Shown: positions 1-8,827, numbered from the stretch's first letter. The stretch: 64,000 nucleotides of DNA from G963668605 sp963668605 (GCA_963668605.1 OY764903.1:1364001-1428000), one strand, 5' to 3'. Notes: generated from the letters alone by a model not told the origin. Numbers and translations are program-made.

Positions 1-980
1 TGTCTCCAGCGACAGTGCTGGCGCCGATGGCCGGCGTCACCGACACTGTCTTCCGGCGGTTGATTCATGGCTTCGGCGGCTGCGGACTGTTGATGACGGA
101 ATTCACGAGTTCGCATGGCGTGGTGGCGTCGCGCAAGCACGTGAATTCCAAGAAGCCTACGATTGCACAGAAGTATCTCAGCTTTGAAGCAGACGAGCGG
201 CCGATCAGCGCCCAACTGTTCGGCTCGGATCCGGTCGTGATGGCGGACGCTGCGCGCGTTTGTGAGGACCTCGGTTTCGATGCGGTAGACATCAACTTTG
301 GTTGTCCCGTTAAGAAAGTTGTGACGTGCAACGGCGGCTCCGGGCTGTTGCGCAATCTGCCGCTGGTGGAACAACTGCTCAAGGCGTGCCGCGCGGCGAT
401 TCGCGTTCCGCTGACGATGAAGTTTCGAGCCGGGTGGAACGATAATGAACTGGTAGCCGTGAAGATGGCGCGCATGGCTGAGGACTGCGGAGTGAATGCC
501 ATTGCGCTGCATCCGCGCACGCGCGAGCAGGGCTACAGCGGAAAGGCCGATTGGACGCGCATCGCCGAAGTGAAGGCCGCCGTGAAGATTCCCGTGATAG
601 GCAACGGCGACATTGTTACACCGGAAGATGCGGTGCGCATGGTGGCCGAGACGGGCTGCGATGCCATCATGATCGGACGCGCGGCAGCCTCGAATCCGTG
701 GATTTTCCGGCAGATCGCGCAGTATCTGGCGAAGGGCGCGTATGAGACGCCCACCGAGCGCGACCGCTATGAGATCATGCGCACGTATTACGTGATGCTG
801 ACCTCGCGCGAGACGCTCGATCCGGCGGGCAAGATGAAGCAGTTTGCCACCTATTTCACGCATGGCGTTCGCAACGGCGCCCAATTGCGCGTTCTGATTT
901 ACCACGCCAACGAGGCGAGCGAGATCGTCGATCTGGTGGACCAGTTCTTCCACAAAGAACTCAACGCGATGACTGCCTGA
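1..980 (+). CDS. dusB: tRNA-dihydrouridine synthase (DusB-type), 5' end cut by window edge
   Basis: FMN-dependent enzyme that reduces specific uridines in tRNA to dihydrouridine. The family signature LAPMAGVTD lies right at the window edge. The reading frame is open to base 3, and family members have a dozen or so residues before this motif, so the true start is upstream; the GTG at 15 falls inside the motif and is not the start. The catalytic cysteine is in NFGCPVKK (about nt 303). The flavin phosphate-binding loops GNGDI and GRAAASNPWIF follow at about nt 600-710. The C-terminal helical domain is complete to the TGA at 978-980. Seven bases separate it from rnhA, so the two are probably cotranscribed. 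Confidence 0.93.
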   Translation, partial: SPATVLAPMAGVTDTVFRRLIHGFGGCGLLMTEFTSSHGVVASRKHVNSKKPTIAQKYLSFEADERPISAQLFGSDPVVMADAARVCEDLGFDAVDINFGCPVKKVVTCNGGSGLLRNLPLVEQLLKACRAAIRVPLTMKFRAGWNDNELVAVKMARMAEDCGVNAIALHPRTREQGYSGKADWTRIAEVKAAVKIPVIGNGDIVTPEDAVRMVAETGCDAIMIGRAAASNPWIFRQIAQYLAKGAYETPTERDRYEIMRTYYVMLTSRETLDPAGKMKQFATYFTHGVRNGAQLRVLIYHANEASEIVDLVDQFFHKELNAMTA

Positions 981-987
981 CTTATCC

Positions 988-1422
988 ATGAAAAAAGTTC
1001 AATTGATCACTGACGGATCCTGTCTTGGAAACCCCGGTCCCGGCGGATGGGCCTATGTTCTGCGTTACAACGAGAAGACGCGGGAAGCTTCCGGCGCGGA
1101 ACCGGATACGACGAACAATCGTATGGAACTCACCGCTGCGGTGGAGGGTCTGAAGGCGCTCAAAGAGCGCTGCGAAGTGGAGATCACCACTGATTCGCAG
1201 TACATGAAAAACGGCATTACGACTTGGATCCACGGCTGGAAGCGCAACGGCTGGAAGACGGCGGCGAAGAAGCCAGTGCTGAATCAGGATCTCTGGCAGT
1301 TGCTGGACGAGCAGGTGAACCGGCACGAGACGAGTTGGAAGTGGACCAAAGGGCACGCCGCGCACACGGATAACAACCGCTGCGACGAACTCTGCACGGC
1401 TGCCGCACGCAGCATCGCCTGA
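988..1422 (+). CDS. rnhA: Ribonuclease HI
   Basis: Cytosolic endonuclease that cleaves the RNA strand of RNA:DNA hybrids, removing primers and R-loops. The 144-residue protein aligns along its whole length with the enterobacterial type. The metal-binding carboxylates are visible as D9 (TDGSCLGNPGPGG), E47 (NNRMEL), D69 (TTDSQY) and D133 (NNRCDEL), and the basic protrusion (HGWKRNGWKTAAKKPV) is present, so this is the HI type that has the handle region. The ATG lies 7 nt after dusB with only a poor Shine-Dalgarno, which suggests coupling to dusB. Confidence 0.95.
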   Translation: MKKVQLITDGSCLGNPGPGGWAYVLRYNEKTREASGAEPDTTNNRMELTAAVEGLKALKERCEVEITTDSQYMKNGITTWIHGWKRNGWKTAAKKPVLNQDLWQLLDEQVNRHETSWKWTKGHAAHTDNNRCDELCTAAARSIA

Positions 1423-1440
1423 TTGATACAATTGCAGCTT

Positions 1441-2058
1441 ATGAAGAAACTTGCTGCTGCGTTTCTGCTCTGTTCCCTAGCTTTACTCGCGCAGTTGACG
1501 CCCGCCGAAAAGAAAGAAGGCTTCGTGCCTCTCTTCAACGGCAAGAACCTCGACGGGTGGGATGGCGACCCGCGGCTGTGGAAGATCAGCAATGGCATCG
1601 TTGTGGGCAACACCGATGGCGTCACACTTGAGGCCAACACTTTTTTGATTTCGAAGAAAAGCTATAGTAACTTTATTTTGCGTACCGACATCAAATTGCG
1701 CAACCACAACAGCGGTATCCAGTTTCGGAGCGAAGCATTCCCGAACTACGTCATGCACGGTTTGCAGGGTGATATGGCCGAAGGCAACTGGTGGGGCTCG
1801 ATCTATGACGAAAAAGGGAAGCGCGGCGTGGTCGTCAACGGCTGGAAGGGCAAGGGCGAAACTGTTGTGAAGGCGACTGACTGGAACAACTATGAGCTGA
1901 CCTGCAAGGGCGAATTGATTCAGGTTCGCCTGAACGGAATGCTTACGGCGGAGTTGCATGACACTTCGCGCGCGGATGGACTCCTCGGGCTGCAATTGCA
2001 CAAGGGCCCCGGCATGCAGGTGGAGTTCCGCAATATGCGCATCAAAGAGCTGAAGTAG
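1441..2058 (+). CDS. Secreted DUF1080 (3-keto-disaccharide hydrolase-like) protein
   Basis: A 205-residue protein with a signal peptide (MKKLAAAFLLCSLALLAQ) followed by one concanavalin-like jelly-roll domain of the DUF1080 family. Typical motifs are FNGKNLDGW near the N-terminus, IQFRSEAF mid-domain, the EGNWWGSIYDEKG loop, and a C-terminal LQLHKGPGMQVEFRNMRIKE strand. Some family members hydrolyse 3-keto-glycosides; the substrate here is unknown. The ATG at 1441 is preferred over the upstream in-frame TTG at 1423 because only it gives a clean signal peptide. A TACAAT hexamer at 1427-1432 ends 8 nt before this ATG with no Shine-Dalgarno, suggesting a leaderless transcript. Confidence 0.85.
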   Translation: MKKLAAAFLLCSLALLAQLTPAEKKEGFVPLFNGKNLDGWDGDPRLWKISNGIVVGNTDGVTLEANTFLISKKSYSNFILRTDIKLRNHNSGIQFRSEAFPNYVMHGLQGDMAEGNWWGSIYDEKGKRGVVVNGWKGKGETVVKATDWNNYELTCKGELIQVRLNGMLTAELHDTSRADGLLGLQLHKGPGMQVEFRNMRIKELK

Positions 2059-2059
2059 C

Positions 2060-2065
2060 TACAAT
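2060..2065 (+). promoter_or_regulatory. -10-like hexamer TACAAT 6 nt before a start codon
   Basis: TACAAT lies 6 nt upstream of the ATG at 2072, immediately after the DUF1080 stop. Transcription would begin at or next to the ATG. No convincing -35 element is visible. It is one of a series of such placements in the window. Confidence 0.4.
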
Positions 2066-2071
2066 CAGGGC

Positions 2072-2629
2072 ATGTCCCGATTTTTTCTCGCACTCGTTTT
2101 GTTTAGCAGTTGCGCATTCTCGCAGTCCCTGTCTGTCGGCGTGCGTGCCGGCGTTCCCATCTCCGACGCGTTTTCCAGCGCCACGTCGGGCAACGTCTCG
2201 GTCGCCGATGCCTCGCAGCGCCTGGCCATCGGACCCACTCTGGAGTTGCGCCTGCCCTTCGGTCTCGGTGTGTCAGTGGATGCACTCTATCGCAGGATCG
2301 GCTATGACGCGAACGTGGGCCAGGGTCCGTCCGTTTCCCATGGGAATTCTTTCCAGTTTCCCATCATGGCGAAGTATCGTTTGCCTGGCATTGTGATGCG
2401 GCCGTTCGTAGGCGGCGGCGTGGCTTTTCAAACAACGACAGGCTTCAAGAGCTTCGATGGCCGCACGGGCCTCGTGCTCGGCGGCGGCCTCGATTTCAAG
2501 CTCACCCGATTCCACATCACGCCGGAGTTGCGCTACACGCGCTGGGGCACGGACAATCTGGTGGAATATTTCAACGTGCTGCGTCCGACGCAGAATCAGG
2601 CCGACTTCCTCGTCGGCTTTACCTTCTAA
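2072..2629 (+). CDS. Outer-membrane beta-barrel protein
   Basis: A 185-residue protein with a short signal peptide (MSRFFLALVLFSSCAFSQ) and alternating hydrophobic/polar strands consistent with a small eight-stranded OmpA/OprF-transmembrane-like barrel. Examples of strands are LELRLPFGLGVSVDALYRRIGYD and FKLTRFHITPELRYTRW, and the chain ends on an aromatic residue (GFTF), as expected for outer-membrane insertion. There is no OmpA peptidoglycan-binding domain. Function is unknown beyond its likely location. Its start is set by the ATG just after a TACAAT element. Confidence 0.75.
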   Translation: MSRFFLALVLFSSCAFSQSLSVGVRAGVPISDAFSSATSGNVSVADASQRLAIGPTLELRLPFGLGVSVDALYRRIGYDANVGQGPSVSHGNSFQFPIMAKYRLPGIVMRPFVGGGVAFQTTTGFKSFDGRTGLVLGGGLDFKLTRFHITPELRYTRWGTDNLVEYFNVLRPTQNQADFLVGFTF

Positions 2630-2662
2630 GGCTGGCCACTTTCTGACGCTAAACTAAATAGC

Positions 2663-4306
2663 GTGACCCTGCGAACCGTAACCTCCATGCCGATTGAGGG
2701 CCAGCGCCCCGGCACGTCCGGATTGCGCAAGAAGACGCGAGTCTTCATGCAGCCTGGCTACCTGGAAAACTTCATTCAAGCAGCGTTCAACGCTCTACTT
2801 GAAGACGAAGCCGTGCGCTTCGCCGGCGCGACGTTGGTTGTCGGCGGCGACGGCCGCTACTATAACCGCAACGCCATGCAGACTATCATCCGCATGGCTG
2901 CGGCGAACGGATTTTCCCGCATCCTGGCCGCCCGCGGCGGATTGCTCTCGACGCCAGCGATGTCGGCGGTGATCCGCAAGCGTGGAGCGCTCGGCGGCTT
3001 CATCCTCTCTGCCTCGCACAACCCCGGCGGGATCGATGAAGATTTCGGAGTGAAGTACAACGCGAGCAACGGCGGCCCGGCGCCAGAGGCGTTGACGGAA
3101 CGCATCTTCGCGCAGACGCTCAACATCACCGGCTATCGCACGCTCGAACACCCTGATGTCGATCTCGATACGATTGGCGACTCCACCGTGGGGCTGACTC
3201 GCGTAACGGTCTTCGATCCGCTGGCGGATTACACAGCGCTGCTGCAGGAATTATTCGATTTCGACGCATTGCGCGCCTTGTTCGCGGGCGGCTTCCGAAT
3301 GCTCTTCGACGCCATGCACGGAGTGACAGGCCCATACGCGACGCATATTTTCGAAGAACTGCTCGGCGCTCCGGCCGGTACGGTGATGAACGGCGTCCCA
3401 CTCGAGGACTTCGGCGGACACCACCCCGACCCGAATCTGGTACACGCAGCGGAATTGGTGGCGCGCTTGAACTCCGCGAACGCCCCTGATTTCGGAGCGG
3501 CCTGCGACGGCGACGGTGACCGGAACCTGATATTGGGACGCGGCTGCTTTGTCACGCCGGGCGACTCGCTGGCGCTGATCGCGGAACACGCGCAGCGCAC
3601 TATCCCGGGCTATCGCGGCGGACTCGCGGGCATTGCGCGATCGATGCCAACCAGCCTGGCGGCTGATCGCGTTGCCGCGGCGCTGGGCATTCCGATCTAT
3701 GAAACGCCCACGGGCTGGAAGTTCTTCGGCAACCTGATGGATGCCGGCCTGTGCACTGTGTGCGGCGAAGAGAGCTTCGGCACGGGCTCGAATCACGTCC
3801 GCGAGAAAGACGGGATGTGGGCGGTGCTCGCGTGGCTCTCGATTCTCGCAGCGGAGCGCAAGCCTGTTGCGGAGGTCGTTCACGAACACTGGCGCCGGTT
3901 CGGACGCAGCTACTTCCAGCGTCACGATTATGAAGCGCTCGAACTGGGGTCCGCGACGGAAATGCTGGATGCGCTGCGCGGCAAACTAGCGGCGCTGCGG
4001 GGCCGTCCGTTCGCCGGCAGCAGCATCGAACACGCCGACGACTTCGCCTACACGGATCCCGTGGATGGCAGTGTCAGCGCGAAGCAAGGCATCCGCATTT
4101 TCCTGGCTGATGGTTCGCGCGCGGTCTGCCGGTTATCTGGTACCGGAACGCAAGGCGCGACGCTGCGCGTCTACCTCGAACGCTATGACAAGGTCGATTT
4201 CGAGAGTAGTCTCGAAGTGGCGCTGGGCCCGATGGCGCGCGCCTTGAATGAACTGCTCGAACTGCGCGAGCGCTGTGGGCGCGACACGCCGGACGTGGTT
4301 ACGTAG
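2663..4306 (+). CDS. pgm: Phosphoglucomutase (alpha-D-glucose phosphate-specific)
   Basis: Interconverts glucose-1-phosphate and glucose-6-phosphate, feeding glycogen and nucleotide-sugar synthesis. The 547 residues carry the full phosphohexomutase set: RPGTSGLRKKTRVF at the N-terminus, the phosphoserine loop SASHNPGG (S118), the metal loop DGDGD (282-286), the sugar loop GEESFGTGSNHVREKDG, and the phosphate-binding RLSGTGTQG near the C-terminus. The start is GTG at 2663, with ATG at 2687 as an alternative. TAAACT at 2650-2655 ends 7 nt before the GTG. glgC about 20 kb away uses its product. Confidence 0.93.
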   Translation: MTLRTVTSMPIEGQRPGTSGLRKKTRVFMQPGYLENFIQAAFNALLEDEAVRFAGATLVVGGDGRYYNRNAMQTIIRMAAANGFSRILAARGGLLSTPAMSAVIRKRGALGGFILSASHNPGGIDEDFGVKYNASNGGPAPEALTERIFAQTLNITGYRTLEHPDVDLDTIGDSTVGLTRVTVFDPLADYTALLQELFDFDALRALFAGGFRMLFDAMHGVTGPYATHIFEELLGAPAGTVMNGVPLEDFGGHHPDPNLVHAAELVARLNSANAPDFGAACDGDGDRNLILGRGCFVTPGDSLALIAEHAQRTIPGYRGGLAGIARSMPTSLAADRVAAALGIPIYETPTGWKFFGNLMDAGLCTVCGEESFGTGSNHVREKDGMWAVLAWLSILAAERKPVAEVVHEHWRRFGRSYFQRHDYEALELGSATEMLDALRGKLAALRGRPFAGSSIEHADDFAYTDPVDGSVSAKQGIRIFLADGSRAVCRLSGTGTQGATLRVYLERYDKVDFESSLEVALGPMARALNELLELRERCGRDTPDVVT

Positions 4307-4340
4307 GGCCGATCTCATCGTCCTGCGCTGCTGGATGGAT

Positions 4341-4565
4341 GGACAGATCGCCTCCCGTCGCTGGCGCTCCGGGCACTGTTGGACGGATCGCCTCCCATCG
4401 CTGGCGCTCCGGGCACCGTTGGCCGGATCGCCTCCCGTCGCTGGCGCTCCGGCCACCGTTGGCCGGATCGCCTCCCGTCGCTGGCGCTCTGGGCACCGTT
4501 GAACGCATGGATGGATTGAAGATCGAAACCTCAAACGGTGCCGGGAGCGGTAGCGACCGGAGGCG
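4341..4565. repeat. REP-like block: four 40-bp direct repeats plus one inverted copy
   Basis: Four head-to-tail units of exactly 40 bp occupy 4341-4380, 4381-4420, 4421-4460 and 4461-4500, differing at only a few positions. The core of each is close to CGTCGCTGGCGCTCCGGGC. The last 32 bases of the unit recur in inverted orientation at 4534-4565, so the final unit and this copy can form a long hairpin with a 33-nt loop. The block sits between convergent genes, ending about 7 nt before the minus-strand stop codon. Related inverted pairs occur near 30.4 and 41.1 kb. Confidence 0.9.
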
Positions 4566-4572
4566 CTTACAG

Positions 4573-5883
4573 TTAAGTCTGAGCGCGCCGCAACAGACCC
4601 ATCTCCGCGGCGGCCTTGGTCAACTCTTCGCGAAACTGCGGATGCGCGATGCCGATCATCGCCTCGACGCGCTGCTGGATATTCTTTCCGTGCAGGTAGG
4701 CGACGCCGAATTCGGTTACGATGTAGTGCACGTCGGCGCGCGAGGTGACCACGCCGGCTCCGGGTTTCAACGACGGCACGATGCGAGAGAGTGTGCCATC
4801 CTTGGCCGTTGAGGGCAGTGAGATGATCGGCAACCCGCCCTTCGAGCGCGCCGCGCCACGGATGAAATCGACTTGCCCGCCGCAGCCGCTGTACGGTCGC
4901 GGCCCGATCGAATCCGCGCAGACCTGCCCGGTGAGATCCACTTCGATCGCCGCGTTGATCGCTACCATGCGATCGTTCTGTGCGATGCGAAACGGATCGT
5001 TGACATAGCTGGTGGGGTGAAACTCAAAGACAGGGTTGTTGTCGATGTAGTCGAAGAGCCGCTTGGTGCCGAGTACGAAGCCGCTCACCACCTTGTGTGG
5101 GTGCAGTGTCTTGCGCGCGTTGTTGATTACGCCGGAGTCAATCAGGTCTATCACACTGTCGGAAAACATCTCCGTGTGCATTCCGAGGTCGCGATGGTTG
5201 CTTAGATTCTGGATTACAGCGTCGGGGACGGCGCCGATGCCCATCTGCAACGTTGCTCCGTCCGGGATCATGTTGGTTATGTAACGCGCGATTTCGCGGT
5301 GCGTGTCTGTGATCTCGTGTGGGCAGTACTCCGGCAGGGGATGGGATGCCTCGACAATCTGATGTGCCTGCCGGACATGCACGAAGCTGTCGCCTAGCGT
5401 GCGCGGCGCCTGGTTGTTGACTTCAATGACCACGTGCCGGGCCACTTGCAGTGCAGCGAAATTGATGTCGATGCCGGCGCCCAGACTCATGTATCCATGT
5501 TCGTCCGGGGGTGAGCATTGCAGGAACGCCACATCGACCGGGATCGCGCCGCCGGTGAACAAGGCCTCGATCTCGCTCAGAAAAATCGGAACGTAATCGG
5601 CCCGGCTTTCCTGCACGGCCTGCCGCACATTGGGACCGAGGAAGAATCCTTTGTGACGGAAGACGCCATCGTACTCGGGCTTCGTATATTCCGCCTTACC
5701 CATCGTCATCATGTGAACCATCGCTACGTTGCGCAGTTCCGAGGCGCGACCGAGCAGGGCCCGCACAAGATCTTCCGGTTGTGAGCACCCCTGGTGCAGA
5801 AATACGGACTGGCCGGACTGGACAACCTTCACGGCTTCCTCGGCCGTTGTTAGTCTTGCGCGGTATAGTTGGTTCCAATCCAT
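4573..5883 (-). CDS. Acetyl-CoA hydrolase / 4-hydroxybutyrate-type CoA-transferase
   Basis: Cytosolic family I CoA-transferase that moves CoA between acetyl-CoA and a carboxylate such as butyrate, 4-hydroxybutyrate or succinate. The 436-residue length fits the butyryl/4-hydroxybutyrate CoA-transferase group. Visible landmarks are the N-terminal TTAEEAVKVVQSGQSVF, SPPDEHGYMSLG, and the C-terminal VTEFGVAYLHGK. The glutamate in MHTEMFSD is residue 238, which I take as the covalent CoA-carrying residue. ATG at 5883 matches homologue N-termini better than the GTG at 5910. The true acceptor cannot be told from sequence. Confidence 0.85.
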   Translation of the reverse strand: MDWNQLYRARLTTAEEAVKVVQSGQSVFLHQGCSQPEDLVRALLGRASELRNVAMVHMMTMGKAEYTKPEYDGVFRHKGFFLGPNVRQAVQESRADYVPIFLSEIEALFTGGAIPVDVAFLQCSPPDEHGYMSLGAGIDINFAALQVARHVVIEVNNQAPRTLGDSFVHVRQAHQIVEASHPLPEYCPHEITDTHREIARYITNMIPDGATLQMGIGAVPDAVIQNLSNHRDLGMHTEMFSDSVIDLIDSGVINNARKTLHPHKVVSGFVLGTKRLFDYIDNNPVFEFHPTSYVNDPFRIAQNDRMVAINAAIEVDLTGQVCADSIGPRPYSGCGGQVDFIRGAARSKGGLPIISLPSTAKDGTLSRIVPSLKPGAGVVTSRADVHYIVTEFGVAYLHGKNIQQRVEAMIGIAHPQFREELTKAAAEMGLLRRAQT

Positions 5884-6006
5884 AGTCGTACGCTGAGAAC
5901 AGCTTAACACGAGAGCGCTGGGAAGAACACCACCATAACGTGGGGTTATCGCCCGAGAATGTCGAATCGGTTATGCTGTGAGATAGAGGGCGGAGGGTAA
6001 GCCACC

Positions 6007-6210
6007 ATGCAATTCGACGATTTGATCCGCGCGGGCATGACAATCCGCGAGGTGAAGGTCAATCACCCGGAGACAGTCGAAGTTTTCGAAAAACTCGGTT
6101 TCCGTGAATCCTGCGACGACTGCACCATCGAGTCCGTGTGCCGCAAATACGCGCTGCTGTCGCAGGAGGTCGTGCAGCAATTGAACCGCGTCGTGTACCG
6201 CTTGGCGTGA
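6007..6210 (+). CDS. Small cysteine-containing protein, RIC N-terminal (DUF542)/DUF1858-like
   Basis: A 67-residue cytosolic protein that starts after a strong GGAGGG ribosome-binding site. The pattern 'MTIREVKVNHPETVEVFEKLGF' then Cys-x2-Cys-x5-Cys resembles the short helical domain found at the N-terminus of RIC/ScdA iron-centre repair proteins and in free-standing DUF1858 proteins. There it follows the rule 'pathway, then PE..vFe.lGi, then cysteine'. A role with iron-sulfur or nitric-oxide stress is inference. Its stop codon directly abuts the cydB stop on the other strand (6210/6211), leaving no room for a separate terminator. Confidence 0.6.
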   Translation: MQFDDLIRAGMTIREVKVNHPETVEVFEKLGFRESCDDCTIESVCRKYALLSQEVVQQLNRVVYRLA

Positions 6211-7236
6211 TCAGACGCCGACTTTTCCTCGCATGCTGCGGTAGACGTAAGTCGTGTATACCGATGCCAGCAGCATTCCGGGAATGAACCACGCGAGGCC
6301 GACCTTCATGCCATACTCCGTGGTTGCGACGTTGTGAACCGTGAGGCCGTAGGCCTGGATGCCGATCGAAGGCAGCACGTAAGGGAAGAGTCCGAACGCA
6401 GCGCTGGTAAGCATTCCGACGATGTACAGGCATGAGGCGAGGAACGCTTTCAGTTCGTCGCGACCGAAGCCAAAGATGGCGATGCCGCCGAGTCCGAGCA
6501 TCGCGAGCGCTGGAAACACGAAGCCCCACGGCCGCGCGGCGAAGCTCGCGAGCACTTGCGGCTGAATCTGAAACGTCAGCACGGTCACCGCGATCGTGAA
6601 GAGCAGCACACCGAACCAAGCCGGTTTCACTATACCGCGCGCGCGTTCGCGAACGGGTCCCTCGTTTTTAAGGATCACCCAGAGTGTGCCGTGCATCGCG
6701 AGCGTGAGAAAGACGAGGAGGCCGACGGGTATAGTGTACCAGTCAAGGATTCCGGCGTCGGGCTCCACGTTGAAGTTTGTCCAGAGCGGCAGGAAGAAGT
6801 CGCCGCTCTTGTCGAGCGGCACGCCCCGAACGACATTGCCGAGCGCAGCGCCGAAGAAAATGGCGAGCGTCGCACTAGCCCCACAGAAGACAACGTCCCA
6901 GAGCGGTTTCCACGTGGGACTGTCGATGTGGCTGCGAAATTCGATCGAAATGCCGCGCAGGATCAGCAACCAAAGCACGATCATCAGCGGCAGATAGAAG
7001 CCGCTGAAACTGGAAGCGTAGAGTCCGGGGAACGCGAAGTAAAGCGTGCCGCCGCCGGCGAGCAGCCAGACTTCGTTGCCGTCCCAGACGGGTCCGACGG
7101 AGCGCAGCACTTGTTGACGTTCGGCGTCCGTACGCGCGACGAAAAGATGCACGATGCCCGCACCGAGGTCGAAGCCGTCGAGCACGGCATAGCCGGCAAT
7201 CATGATTGCGACGAGACAGAACCAGATGGTTTCCAT
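6211..7236 (-). CDS. cydB: Cytochrome bd ubiquinol oxidase subunit II
   Basis: Second core membrane subunit of the bd-type quinol oxidase, which reduces oxygen to water at low oxygen without proton pumping. The 341 residues form about eight to nine transmembrane helices. The first contains the family motif MIAGYAVLDGFDLGAG, followed by GNEVWLLAGGGTLYFAFP, both diagnostic of CydB. It lies 24 nt downstream of cydA in the same operon. A short CydX/YbgT-type third subunit was looked for after cydB but not found; the facing gene begins at once on the other strand. Confidence 0.93.
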   Translation of the reverse strand: METIWFCLVAIMIAGYAVLDGFDLGAGIVHLFVARTDAERQQVLRSVGPVWDGNEVWLLAGGGTLYFAFPGLYASSFSGFYLPLMIVLWLLILRGISIEFRSHIDSPTWKPLWDVVFCGASATLAIFFGAALGNVVRGVPLDKSGDFFLPLWTNFNVEPDAGILDWYTIPVGLLVFLTLAMHGTLWVILKNEGPVRERARGIVKPAWFGVLLFTIAVTVLTFQIQPQVLASFAARPWGFVFPALAMLGLGGIAIFGFGRDELKAFLASCLYIVGMLTSAAFGLFPYVLPSIGIQAYGLTVHNVATTEYGMKVGLAWFIPGMLLASVYTTYVYRSMRGKVGV

Positions 7237-7260
7237 GGCGGTATTCAGATCCTTTCCCGA

Positions 7261-8598
7261 TTAGTGCGCGCCGGCCTCACTCCCGCCCGGCCCTTTCTCA
7301 ATCTCGCGATAGATCAGCAGGAGGAACAAAATAGCGAGCACGGAATACATCCCCATGAAACCCAGCAGAGAGAACATTGCGTTGCCGGAAGAGACGTGCG
7401 CCGACGAGCCGTGTTCAGTGCGCATCAGTCCATAGATCAGCCACGGCTGGCGGCCGATCTCCGCCGTCATCCAACCCGCGGTGGTCGCTATGTAAGGGAA
7501 GGGCAGCAGCAGTAGCAGCGCCCAAAGCATCGGCTTCGACTCGAACAGCTTGCCGCGCCAGAGGAGAAACACGGCGAGCGTCATCAGCGCGATGAAGATT
7601 GTGCCGAGGCCCACCATAATATGGAAGCTGTAAAACAGCAGTGGCATGTTGTCCGGCCACTGGTCGCGCGGGAATGCGTCCAGCCCTTGTACTTGGGCCT
7701 CCCAGCGCTGGTAGGTGATGAAGCTGAGCGCCTTCGGGATTGTAATCGGATTGTCGAGGCGCAGTTTTTCGGTATCGGGCTGGCCGATGAGCGCCATCGG
7801 CGCGCCGTTCTGCGTATCGAAAAGACCCTCCATGGCGGCGAGAGTGGGCTTCTGGTAGTGCGCAATCAGTTTGCCCTGGCCATCGCCGGTGGGGAACAGC
7901 AGCAGAATTGCGCCGATGAATCCGGCGGAGACGCCCAGGCGCACAAAAGTGCGGCCATACGCAGTGTGTTTGCCGTTCAATAGATAGAACGAGCCGAGAG
8001 AGGCCATCGCCACCGCAGCGAGGAACACGGCCGCGGTCATGTTATGAACATATTGCCAGAAGGTCCACGGATTGAGGATCAGTCCCCAGAAACTGGTCAA
8101 CGAGATCTGGCCGTCCGGGCCAACGGCGTAAGCGACAGGGTGCTGCATCCAGGCGTTGGTAGCGATGATGAAGAATCCGGAAAGCCACGAGCCAAGGAAT
8201 ACGCACACGGCAGCCACGTAGTGGCCGATGCGGCCGAGCGCCTTCTCGCCGTAAAGGAACAGGCCGAGGAACGACGACTCGAGGAAGAAGGAATAGACGC
8301 CTTCCATGGCGAGCGTCTGTCCGATGACTCCACCGGCTACGCGCGAAAAGCGCGCCCAATTGGTGCCGAACTGAAACTCCATGGGGATGCCGGTGACGAC
8401 GCCCATGGCAAAGTTGATGGCGAAGATCCTGGCCCAGAATTTTGCCGCGTTGTTGTAATGCTCCTCTCCCGTCCGCAAGTGCATCGTTTTGAGCATTACC
8501 ATTAGCAGCGCCAGCCCCATCGTCAACGGCGGAAAGAGGTAATGGAACGTGATGGTGAAGGCAAAGTGAAGGCGGTGGATCGCGAGTGCAGTGTCCAT
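7261..8598 (-). CDS. cydA: Cytochrome bd ubiquinol oxidase subunit I
   Basis: Heme-bearing quinol-oxidising subunit. Its 445 residues are shorter than the E. coli form, consistent with the short Q-loop class. Conserved elements include AIHRLHFAFTITFHYLFPP in helix I, NAWMQHPV with a heme-ligand histidine, the quinol loop with PRDQWPDNMPLLFYSFHIMVG, and EIGRQPWLIYGLMRT (GRQPW signature). A TACAAT is present at 8613-8618 on the minus strand, 14 nt before the ATG. Operon with cydB. Confidence 0.94.
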   Translation of the reverse strand: MDTALAIHRLHFAFTITFHYLFPPLTMGLALLMVMLKTMHLRTGEEHYNNAAKFWARIFAINFAMGVVTGIPMEFQFGTNWARFSRVAGGVIGQTLAMEGVYSFFLESSFLGLFLYGEKALGRIGHYVAAVCVFLGSWLSGFFIIATNAWMQHPVAYAVGPDGQISLTSFWGLILNPWTFWQYVHNMTAAVFLAAVAMASLGSFYLLNGKHTAYGRTFVRLGVSAGFIGAILLLFPTGDGQGKLIAHYQKPTLAAMEGLFDTQNGAPMALIGQPDTEKLRLDNPITIPKALSFITYQRWEAQVQGLDAFPRDQWPDNMPLLFYSFHIMVGLGTIFIALMTLAVFLLWRGKLFESKPMLWALLLLLPFPYIATTAGWMTAEIGRQPWLIYGLMRTEHGSSAHVSSGNAMFSLLGFMGMYSVLAILFLLLIYREIEKGPGGSEAGAH

Positions 8599-8638
8599 GG
8601 CTGATTAGGTAAATTGTAGCGGCTTACCGCGCCAGGCG

Positions 8639-8827
8639 TCAGGCGCGAACGCCAAGCTTTTTCAGGATCGCCATCATCGGGCACCAGTTCGTGAAGGCCG
8701 ACTGAAACAGGTTCAGTCCGACGAAAGCGGTAAACAAAAACCACGCAGGGTTCACGTAGTGGCCCAAGGCGACGCTGAGTACGACGAAGAACCCGGCGAT
8801 CATGCGAAGGTAGCGGTCGACTGTCAT
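8639..8827 (-). CDS. DUF2892 (YgaP-type) small inner-membrane protein
   Basis: A 62-residue protein with two hydrophobic helices: a short N-terminal MTVDRYLRMIAGFFVVLSVA, then AWFLFTAFVGLNLFQSAFTNWCPM. The NxFQSAFTxWCPM signature and the length match the DUF2892 family. The ATG overlaps the RND pump stop codon (ATGA, 8824-8827), so translation is coupled and the protein belongs to the efflux operon. In other bacteria DUF2892 proteins often neighbour rhodaneses and persulfide genes; that link here is inference. The single cysteine in WCPM is the only obvious reactive residue. Confidence 0.82.
   Translation of the reverse strand: MTVDRYLRMIAGFFVVLSVALGHYVNPAWFLFTAFVGLNLFQSAFTNWCPMMAILKKLGVRA

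Noticed and set aside
4341..4500. Regular 40-bp repeats that could be read as a CRISPR array
   Set aside because: The units are contiguous with no unique spacers and no cas genes are near; the sequence matches a dispersed repeat family.
4133..4812. Several open frames on both strands across the repeat block
   Set aside because: They encode only the periodic translation of the 40-bp units and lack ribosome-binding sites.
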